Shown here in pieces: positions 39,366 through 44,943 of a DNA stretch of 44,943 nt. The position numbers and the translations under genes were made by a program. Source of the DNA: Actinomycetales bacterium (GTDB taxonomy: Bacteria; Actinomycetota; Actinomycetes; Nanopelagicales; Nanopelagicaceae); assembly GCA_018969585.1 (NCBI GenBank), contig JAGWYB010000008.1, positions 1 to 44,943 of the forward strand, written 5' to 3'. Each line of letters starts with the position of its first letter. Positions within the stretch are counted from its first letter, which is position 1. The notes beneath the pieces are model-generated. The model was not told where the DNA came from, ran no database searches, and worked only from the letters and a program-made list of their open reading frames with translations.

Positions 39366-40078
39366 AGCGCTAGATTACCTAATATCCAACTATGAAATTG
39401 CGCACTCAACACCTCAGTTTCCCTAGAGTTTGGAAAGATTTTGCCATCAACTTCCTCAACGCTCTGGATTTCTCGCAGGCTTGAGGTGACTGCTATGGCT
39501 CGGGCGCTCAGTAAATCAGAGAGATCTACTTGCCGTTCCACGATTCCAAAGTTCTCAATTAATAGGCGACGAGTAATTCCAGGTAGGCACCCGCTGGAAA
39601 GCGGTGGTGTAATCCAGCCCTCCCTCATCAAGAAAATTAGATTGCAGGTAGTTGTCTCAACTATTGAGCCTTCACTGGAAACAAGAATCGCATCATCAAA
39701 ACCGCGTAAAGCTGCCTGATCCCGAAGGTCAAATCTCTCCTGATAATCCGTGCTCTTGTAGCGCACTCCGCGACTAATCGAAGCCTGCATCGTTAGGCAC
39801 GTCAAAGATTTAATGGGTGGCTGGTACTCCTTGTAATTTAACTCCAAGTCACCCGCTCGGGTGATGACAATTCGTAGGTGGCCGGAAGACTTCGGGTTTT
39901 TCGCTAACTCAATTCCTATCTCTTCCTCTACCTTCGCAATCGAGACACCGTAGATTCCGCTTTCTTTAAGTCCTTCGTTTAATCTCTCAAGATGTAGATG
40001 TAGAGCAAAAGGCAAATTCTCATAAGTACGCAGAGTCTCAAAGACTCCATCTGCTGATAGCCAACTCTCTCTTTTCAT
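39362..40078 (-). CDS. pabC: Class IV aminotransferase-fold enzyme, probable aminodeoxychorismate lyase
   Basis: PabC splits aminodeoxychorismate into p-aminobenzoate and pyruvate with pyridoxal phosphate. The 238-residue protein has SADGVFETLR at the N-terminus, the probable PLP lysine in VRYKSTDYQ, and the GFDDAILVSSEGSIVETTTCNLIF cofactor region followed by LSSGCLPGITRRL. I use ATG 40078 (MKRESWL), which overlaps the pabB stop by four bases; a longer frame from 40156 would overlap pabB by 82 bases. A branched-chain or D-amino acid transaminase cannot be excluded from sequence, but the pabB neighbour supports the lyase. Confidence 0.85.
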   Translation of the reverse strand: MKRESWLSADGVFETLRTYENLPFALHLHLERLNEGLKESGIYGVSIAKVEEEIGIELAKNPKSSGHLRIVITRAGDLELNYKEYQPPIKSLTCLTMQASISRGVRYKSTDYQERFDLRDQAALRGFDDAILVSSEGSIVETTTCNLIFLMREGWITPPLSSGCLPGITRRLLIENFGIVERQVDLSDLLSARAIAVTSSLREIQSVEEVDGKIFPNSRETEVLSAQFHSWILGNLAL

Positions 40079-41040
40079 CTCCCACTCGCAATTGAAATCA
40101 ATCGCCTTGCTTTCAACTCCGTTTCCTGCCATTCTGATTCTGGATCGCTCCCCCAAGTTATTCCGGCGCCAGTACCAAAGCGTAAAAACTCACCATCGCG
40201 CCAGAAGGTGCGGATTCCAACGGCTAATTCACAGTTTCCATTTTCTGCCCATCCGAAAACACCGCAATATGGCCCTCGCCTCCCCTCCCATTTTTTAATC
40301 ATTTTTAACGCCGAACTTTTCGGAGCGCCGCTAACAGATCCAGGTGGCATCAAAGTTTCTATAACTTTGCCGAGCGACAGATCTTTTCGAAGAATTCCTT
40401 GTACATCTGAAACTAAGTGATAAAGCCCGGGATGGGCTTCAACTGCATTCAAGCGAGGAGTCTTTATGCTCCCCGTCTCGCAGACTCTGCCCAAATCGTT
40501 TCGCATCAAATCAACAATCATCAGATTCTCAGCCGCATCCTTCTCAGCGAATTTACCATCCGCTGAAGTTCCCTTAATAGGGCTGGTCGTTATTACACCT
40601 TCTCGAATTGAGGTAAATCGCTCGGGAGATGCCGAAACAATTTCAATCTCAGGAAGTTGCAATACGCCTGCGTAAGGTGCTGGATTATCACGAAGAATTC
40701 GGGGAAAAATTGTCGAGATTCCTCCACTAATAATCTTTGCGGAGAGAATTCGACAGGCATTGACCTGATAAAAAGTTCCAGCTGCTATTTCATCTCTTGC
40801 ACTCTTTACGTAATCCAAATATTGCTTATGATCTAGATTTGAACTCCACTCTGAAAGTTGTAAAGGCTCTTCGTCTATTGGGAATTCACTTTTGGAGGTT
40901 TTATTAAACCTTGCAAATGTCCATTCACCTTCGAAAGTTCCTAGCACCACCCAGAAGCCTGGCTGCGAGAGAGATTTTGGATCATGGCTAATCTCTTCTA
41001 GTTCTTCAGCGAGAATTCCTGCCATCCAGAAGCGATTCAT
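40075..41040 (-). CDS. pabB: Aminodeoxychorismate synthase component I, compact form
   Basis: PabB aminates chorismate. At 321 residues it is shorter than typical PabB (about 450) because most of the N-terminal non-catalytic part is missing. The chorismate-binding domain is complete: FYQVNACRI, SPERFTS, PIKGTSADGK, DLMRNDLGRVC, HLVSDVQG, PPGSVSGAPK and GPYCGVFGW. The PIKGT lysine separates PabB from anthranilate synthase TrpE, which has PIAGT. The glutaminase partner PabA is not in the window. A perfect inverted repeat lies just before the ATG. Confidence 0.92.
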   Translation of the reverse strand: MNRFWMAGILAEELEEISHDPKSLSQPGFWVVLGTFEGEWTFARFNKTSKSEFPIDEEPLQLSEWSSNLDHKQYLDYVKSARDEIAAGTFYQVNACRILSAKIISGGISTIFPRILRDNPAPYAGVLQLPEIEIVSASPERFTSIREGVITTSPIKGTSADGKFAEKDAAENLMIVDLMRNDLGRVCETGSIKTPRLNAVEAHPGLYHLVSDVQGILRKDLSLGKVIETLMPPGSVSGAPKSSALKMIKKWEGRRGPYCGVFGWAENGNCELAVGIRTFWRDGEFLRFGTGAGITWGSDPESEWQETELKARRLISIASGR

Positions 41041-41043
41041 ACC

Positions 41044-41062
41044 CTCGCAGGCTACCTGCGAG
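41044..41062 (-). repeat. Perfect inverted repeat upstream of pabB
   Basis: CTCGCAGG-CTA-CCTGCGAG is an eight-base perfect inverted repeat with a three-base spacer, ending three bases before the pabB ATG. On the mRNA it would form a strong hairpin that includes the only purine-rich stretch (GCGAGGG) near the start codon. There is no U-run, so it is not an intrinsic terminator. It could be an operator or a translational control hairpin. Two further short palindromes, AGCGCGCT (41071-41078) and ACTTGCAAGT (41083-41092), lie next to it. Confidence 0.7.
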
Positions 41063-41091
41063 CCCGTTAAAGCGCGCTACTCACTTGCAAG

Positions 41092-41120
41092 TTGGGCGAC
41101 TTGGCGCCTTACGATAGATT
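41092..41120 (+). promoter_or_regulatory. Candidate promoter of the tRNA cluster
   Basis: TTGGGC (41092-41097), 17 bases, then TAGATT (41115-41120), 27 bases before the tRNA-Gly. The -10 matches four of six consensus positions and the spacing is ideal. It is the best sigma-70-like candidate for the three tRNAs and perhaps the EamA gene. Confidence 0.5.
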
Positions 41121-41147
41121 TTGCCCTCAAGTCATCGGCTTGAAATT

Positions 41148-41220
41148 GCGGACGTAGCGCAGTTGGTAGCGCGGAACCTTGCCAAGGTTCAGGTCGCGGG
41201 TTCGACCCCCGTCGTCCGCT
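41148..41220 (+). tRNA. tRNA-Gly (GCC)
   Basis: A 73-base cloverleaf. The acceptor stem GCGGACG pairs with CGTCCGC, discriminator T. The D arm is GCGC...GCGC, the anticodon stem GAACC/GGTTC encloses TTGCCAA with anticodon GCC (41181-41183), and the T arm GCGGG-TTCGACC-CCCGT is present with near-perfect pairing. CCA is not encoded. Confidence 0.97.
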
Positions 41221-41251
41221 CGAGGTTAGATTTTCTAATGGGAAGAGATCT

Positions 41252-41322
41252 GGTGGAGTGGCCGAGAGGCGAGGCTCGGGACTGCAAATCCCGCTACACG
41301 GGTTCAAATCCCGTCTCCACCT
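41252..41322 (+). tRNA. tRNA-Cys (GCA)
   Basis: A 71-base cloverleaf. The acceptor stem GGTGGAG pairs with CTCCACC, discriminator T (usual for tRNA-Cys). The anticodon arm CGGGA-CTGCAAA-TCCCG carries anticodon GCA (41284-41286) and the T arm is ACGGG-TTCAAAT-CCCGT. CCA is not encoded. Confidence 0.97.
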
Positions 41323-41327
41323 CGAAT

Positions 41328-41402
41328 GGACGATTAGCGCAGCGGTAGCGCACTTCCTTGACATGGAAGGGGTCACTGGTTCGATCCCAGTATCGTCCAC
41401 CA
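41328..41402 (+). tRNA. tRNA-Val (GAC), with encoded CCA
   Basis: The acceptor stem GGACGAT pairs with ATCGTCC, discriminator A (41399), followed by CCA in the DNA (41400-41402). The anticodon arm CTTCC-TTGACAT-GGAAG has anticodon GAC (41360-41362) and the T arm is CACTGG-TTCGATC-CCAGT. It starts five bases after tRNA-Cys, and unlike its two neighbours it encodes CCA. Confidence 0.97.
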
Positions 41403-41442
41403 AAATTGGCGTCAACAAACTCTCGAAAGAATGCAGAGGGAA

Positions 41443-42339
41443 ATGAATAAGACGCAGATTCAGGGAATCGGTTTCGCATTCTTTGCTGTAATTCTTTTTT
41501 CGTTATCCCTTCCGATGACAAGATGGGCGCTAGAAAGTTATTCGCCGCTATTTACGGCTACTGGTCGAGCGGTGATTGCAGCGGTTTTGGCGATATTTTT
41601 TTTGAAAATTGCGGGCGAGAAACTTATTCCGCCAGGACATTATCGTGAGTTCCTTTACACTCTCTTAGGTGCGGTTTTTGGTTGGCCAATTTTGATTGCA
41701 CTAGCTCTTATGAGAACTGATACAGCGCCGGTTGCGGTAGTTGCATCGATAATGCCACTAGTTACCGCTATTTTCGCGGTTCTTCGCGGACACGAGAATG
41801 TCTCAAAGCAATTCTGGATTGCTTCGGTTGTCGGTACATTGATCTTGATTTATTTCACCTTAAGTAGAGGCAATTTCAATAGCGAAGACCTTGTTGCTGA
41901 TCTCTTAGCGCTTGGCGCGGTCTTAGCTTCTTCATTCTGCTATGTACAAGGGGCGGAATTGACTCGTATATATCCGGGTTGGAAAGTAATTTCCTGGGTT
42001 GTTGTATTGGCGCTTCCTGTCACCCTTACCGCTTCCATTTTTCTCTGGGTTACAGTCGAATCTGAGGCGGTAATCACTACTAAGGCAAATATTGGATTAC
42101 TAGTTATCGGTCTTTCTTCCATGTATCTCGGTTTCATTCCATGGTATCGCGGGCTGAAAGATGCCGGAACGGCTCGCGGTGCTCAAGTTCAACAGTTACA
42201 AGTCTTTCTCACGCTGGGATTTTCAGTTCTCTTGCTTGATGAGATAGTGCCACCAAGCACCTTGATATGCGCAATTGGAATTGTGGCCGCTGTGACCTGG
42301 GCGATTTTCTCGAGGCAACACCCCAAAGCTAAAGCGTAG
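41443..42339 (+). CDS. EamA/DMT-superfamily transporter
   Basis: A 298-residue integral membrane protein with about ten hydrophobic helices in two EamA repeats (first from GIGFAFFAVILFSLSLP, second from DLLALGAVLASSFCYVQG). Typical points are TRWAL, the TGRAVIAAVLA helix end and PVAVVASIMPLVTAIFA in repeat one and ARGAQVQQLQVFLT in repeat two. Such proteins export or import amino acids, metabolites or nucleotide derivatives; the substrate cannot be told. Start: ATG 41443 after AGAGGGA; ATG 41431 is an alternative. It follows tRNA-Val by 40 bases and is convergent with the CoA-transferase (11-base overlap). Confidence 0.85.
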   Translation: MNKTQIQGIGFAFFAVILFSLSLPMTRWALESYSPLFTATGRAVIAAVLAIFFLKIAGEKLIPPGHYREFLYTLLGAVFGWPILIALALMRTDTAPVAVVASIMPLVTAIFAVLRGHENVSKQFWIASVVGTLILIYFTLSRGNFNSEDLVADLLALGAVLASSFCYVQGAELTRIYPGWKVISWVVVLALPVTLTASIFLWVTVESEAVITTKANIGLLVIGLSSMYLGFIPWYRGLKDAGTARGAQVQQLQVFLTLGFSVLLLDEIVPPSTLICAIGIVAAVTWAIFSRQHPKAKA

Positions 42340-43411
42340 GCGGAGCCTTTCGATATTCCGCTGGGGTTTCCGAGAGCTTTATTGGATTAGCAACTGATTT
42401 TGCTCCAGCAATATCCACGATTGGTTTTAAACCAATAGATTCAGCAAATATAAAGGCTTCAGGTATCGTGTTTATTGGACCGGCAGGAATTTGATTTTTT
42501 CGGAATAAATCAATCCATTCTGAGGCGCTTTTACTCTGCAATTTTTCGTTTATTAGGTCAATAAGTGGATTTCTATGCTTTACGCGTTCGGAATTCTCAT
42601 TATATTTTGAATCATTTATATCAAGGAGTTCTGCAAATTTTGAAAACTGTCTATCGTTACCAATTGATATGGCAATCGACCGATCTTTAGCAGTAAAAAT
42701 CCCGTAAGGAACAATTGATGGATGGTGATTACCAAGCCGTTTAGGATCTACGCCGCCAGCAACATAGGCGCTGGATTGATTTGTTAAGGCTGAAAGTGCG
42801 GATGAGAAAAGATCAATCTCAATTAATTGACCTATCCCCTGTTCGTCACGCGCCCTTAAGGCGGCCAGAATTCCGGTGGAAGCATGGAGACCTGCAATCA
42901 CATCGATCACCGCGACGCCCGCTTTTGTCGGTTCTCCTGACGGATCGCCAGTTACATGCATCAAGCCGCTCATTGCTTGGATCAACATGTCGTAGCCTGG
43001 TAATTGAGCAGCTTTATCGCTTGAGCCAAACCCTGTTATTGAGCAGTAAATCAACTCGGGTTTCAATTTCTTGAGAGATTTGTAGTCCAATCCAAATTTC
43101 GCCATGCCTCCCGCTCCAAAATTTTCAATAACAACATCTGAGGAGAGAATTAAATCGCGGGCGCGGATTTGGTCAGCTGGGTCTGTGAGGTTGAGAACTA
43201 AACCAGTCTTGTTTCTATTTACGCCAAGAAAATAGGTAGAGCGACCTTCGCTATCTACCGGCGGTTTCCAGTCGCGCGTCTCATCCCCGATTTCGGGGCG
43301 CTCAACTTTTATAACCTCAGCCCCAAGATCGGCGAGCAACATAGTGGCATATGGCCCGGCAAGGACTCGAGTGAAGTCAGCAATCTTTACCCCGGATAGC
43401 GCGCCTCTCAT
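42329..43411 (-). CDS. CaiB/BaiF family (class III) CoA-transferase
   Basis: A 360-residue enzyme that moves CoA between carboxylic acids. [23 protein letters not shown] (start region), LLADLGAEVIKVE, NRNKTGLVLNL, VVIENFGAGGMAKFGLDY and the probable catalytic Asp141 in LPGYDMLIQAMSG are standard for the family. The C-terminal ESIGLKPIVDI and ETPAEYRKAPPTL fit too. The ATG at 43411 overlaps the stop of the upstream aminotransferase by four bases, so they form one operon. Substrates are unknown; relatives act on carnitine, oxalate, mesaconate and succinate derivatives. Confidence 0.9.
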   Translation of the reverse strand: MRGALSGVKIADFTRVLAGPYATMLLADLGAEVIKVERPEIGDETRDWKPPVDSEGRSTYFLGVNRNKTGLVLNLTDPADQIRARDLILSSDVVIENFGAGGMAKFGLDYKSLKKLKPELIYCSITGFGSSDKAAQLPGYDMLIQAMSGLMHVTGDPSGEPTKAGVAVIDVIAGLHASTGILAALRARDEQGIGQLIEIDLFSSALSALTNQSSAYVAGGVDPKRLGNHHPSIVPYGIFTAKDRSIAISIGNDRQFSKFAELLDINDSKYNENSERVKHRNPLIDLINEKLQSKSASEWIDLFRKNQIPAGPINTIPEAFIFAESIGLKPIVDIAGAKSVANPIKLSETPAEYRKAPPTL

Positions 43412-44943
43412 TGGGATAGCCAATCAGAAATAACGTTAGTTAAATGATCAACCTGAGAATTATTAAGGATTAGTGGAGGTTTAATCTTTAAAACATTGTT
43501 ATCGGGACCGTCGCAGGAAAGGAGAATACCTTTTGTGAGTGCGAATTCCATTAAATCTGCCACTTCGAAAGTTGCTGGAGTCTCTTCATCTCTCATCATC
43601 TCTACGCCGATAAATAAGCCGTGACCTCTAACATCTGCGATTATGGAATGTTCTTTACCTAACTCCCTCATAGCGTTCATTAGATAACTGCCTGTATTTA
43701 GCGCATTGAGTTGAAGCGATTCATCCATCACAATATCGAAGACAGTCTGGCCGATAACTGAGCTCACTGGATTTCCGCCAAAAGTATTGAAGTACTCCAT
43801 TCCATTGTTGAAAGAGGAGGCGATTTCAGCAGTCGTAACGACTGCAGCTAACGGATGTCCATTTCCTAAGGGCTTACCCATCGTAACGATGTCGGGAATA
43901 ACTTCTTGTAGCTGAAATCCCCAAAACTGTTCCCCGACTCGACCGAGACCTATTTGAACTTCATCACTAACGCAAATTCCGCCGCGATCGCGAACTTCCT
44001 TATATACAGAGGCCAGATATCCCGGCGGCAAAACTATTTGGCCTGCGGTACTGACGATGCTCTCTGAAAAGAATGCCGCAATTGGTTCGGTTAAGGTATC
44101 TAATTGAGTAATTGCATCCTGTAAATATTTTTCGGTTGCACCCGCGCCTCTGAAGTCACCACGGAATAGATTAGGAAGCTTTGCAACATTTACATTTCTT
44201 GGTTTACCTGCGCCACCTTTTCCAAAAAACTTATAAGGACTGATATCAACGACGCTATCGGTATGTCCATGATAAGCGTGATTAAGTGAGAGAAATCCGC
44301 TTCTCTTTGTGTGAGCCTTCGCGAGCCGAATAGCCAAGTCATTAGCCTCACTTCCGCTATTTACGAAATAGACAACTGAGAGCGGATCAGGAAGGGTGCT
44401 GATTAGTGACCGGGCATATTCGATAATTGATTGATGCAGATATCGTGTGTTTGTATTTAAAGTTGCCATCTGCTTAGCGGCGGCGGCTACCAACCGCGGA
44501 TGGCCATGGCCAACGTGAGCTACGTTGTTTACCAGATCTAGATAGCGATTCCCTGATTCATCAATCAAATAGGCGCCTTCGCCAGCGACAATATGCAGTG
44601 GTTTCTTGAAATTAAGTGAGAGATTTCGGCCAATTGCAACCAATCGCTCCTCTTTAATGGAGCTCCCGCTAATTCGACTATGCGCGTCGACTCCTTCTGG
44701 AATCCGCAGTATCAAATTAGGATTTAATGAGATGCCGCGCCAGAGCGACACTTCCTCTCGTGGAGCTACGCCATAAATATCGATTCCCATCCCACATAAG
44801 TCGGTTAGAAGTTGGAAGTGAACATGAGGAGGCCAGCCAACATTTTCACTTTCATCTCCCATCCAGCCAATAAGTTCTCCGGCTTTGAAAACTTTACCCA
44901 CCTGCCAATTCGCAAGTGATTTTTTGGAGAGATGGCCATACAG
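43408..44943 (-). CDS. Fused M23 peptidase-like / class III aminotransferase (phospholyase-like), 5' end outside window
   Basis: The frame is open to the right edge, giving 511 visible residues. The first 45 or so are an M23/LytM-like end with YGHLS and PPHVHFQ (the H-x-H ligand pair); whether the domain is catalytic cannot be judged from this part. A class III aminotransferase follows: [28 protein letters not shown], and the PLP lysine (visible residue 357) in [24 protein letters not shown] resembles the ethanolamine-phosphate/phosphohydroxylysine phospholyase group. As I recall, bacterial relatives join an APH-type kinase, an M23 domain and this enzyme in one chain, so a kinase may lie just outside. 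The start given by frame GTG 44901 would cut the M23 domain and is rejected. Confidence 0.85.
   Translation of the reverse strand: MYGHLSKKSLANWQVGKVFKAGELIGWMGDESENVGWPPHVHFQLLTDLCGMGIDIYGVAPREEVSLWRGISLNPNLILRIPEGVDAHSRISGSSIKEERLVAIGRNLSLNFKKPLHIVAGEGAYLIDESGNRYLDLVNNVAHVGHGHPRLVAAAAKQMATLNTNTRYLHQSIIEYARSLISTLPDPLSVVYFVNSGSEANDLAIRLAKAHTKRSGFLSLNHAYHGHTDSVVDISPYKFFGKGGAGKPRNVNVAKLPNLFRGDFRGAGATEKYLQDAITQLDTLTEPIAAFFSESIVSTAGQIVLPPGYLASVYKEVRDRGGICVSDEVQIGLGRVGEQFWGFQLQEVIPDIVTMGKPLGNGHPLAAVVTTAEIASSFNNGMEYFNTFGGNPVSSVIGQTVFDIVMDESLQLNALNTGSYLMNAMRELGKEHSIIADVRGHGLFIGVEMMRDEETPATFEVADLMEFALTKGILLSCDGPDNNVLKIKPPLILNNSQVDHLTNVISDWLSQ

Noticed and set aside
40079-40156. 26-codon N-terminal extension of PabC
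   Set aside because: It lies within pabB in another frame; ATG 40078 gives the usual ATGA overlap and the conserved SADGVFETLR start.

Overview
The window looks like a piece of a streamlined, mid-to-low G+C actinobacterial chromosome, most like the freshwater acI/Nanopelagicales type. I infer this from gene order and content; it is not a database match. Three signs support it. The order carB-carA-pyrC-pyrB-pyrR / bldD / nusB-efp-aroQ-aroB-aroK-aroC-prepilin peptidase-aroE-mltG-ruvX-alaS is the classic actinobacterial order. The phosphatidylinositol-mannoside block thrS-HIT-pgsA-patA-pimA is typical of the phylum. By my tally only about 0.8 kb of the 44.9 kb lies outside genes, and most neighbours overlap by 1, 4 or 8 bases (ATGA, GTGA, TGATG). 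I see no insertion sequence, prophage, CRISPR array or rRNA.

Layout. Positions 1-4457 (minus strand) are the pyrimidine operon pyrR-pyrB-pyrC-carA-carB; carB runs off the left edge. The 120-base gap at 4458-4577 holds a well-formed PyrR-binding RNA hairpin next to the pyrR ribosome binding site, and divides the operon from a divergent BldD-like regulator. Positions 5048-20999 (minus) are a long chain of nusB, efp, shikimate genes (aroQ, aroB, aroK, aroC, aroE), a small prepilin peptidase, mltG, ruvX, alaS, a DUF948 protein, an unusual FtsH-like membrane protease, aspS, hisS and a metallo-hydrolase. A DUF349 protein (21148-22449, plus) is divergent from that chain and convergent with rsh. Positions 22446-31658 (minus) carry pdxS-pdxT-yebC-ruvC-ruvA-ruvB-secD-secF-rsh, without the yajC and apt genes often found there. 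Positions 31706-38996 are the envelope-lipid block (thrS, HIT protein, pgsA, patA, pimA, a LemA-like protein, a DUF3048 lipoprotein), interrupted by one plus-strand gene that looks like a decayed EF-G G domain. Positions 39048-41040 are a small membrane protein and folate genes pabC-pabB. Then come tRNA-Gly, tRNA-Cys and tRNA-Val (41148-41402), an EamA transporter, a class III CoA-transferase, and a class III aminotransferase fused to an M23 peptidase-like domain, open at the right edge.

How the genes work together. The left third makes UMP precursors and chorismate; pabB/pabC take chorismate toward p-aminobenzoate and folate. Three tRNA synthetases lie in the alaS-aspS-hisS chain and thrS heads the lipid block; with EF-P, NusB and Rsh they tie translation to the stringent response. 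pgsA-patA-pimA would build acylated phosphatidylinositol mannosides. RuvABC resolves Holliday junctions and SecDF assists export. PdxST makes pyridoxal phosphate, the cofactor of two enzymes in the window.

The most interesting items are the PyrR RNA element, the BldD homologue with an intact c-di-GMP signature, the degenerate EF-G-like protein, the divergent FtsH-like protease and the M23-aminotransferase fusion beside a CoA-transferase. All functions are read from motifs and context by eye; no database search was possible.
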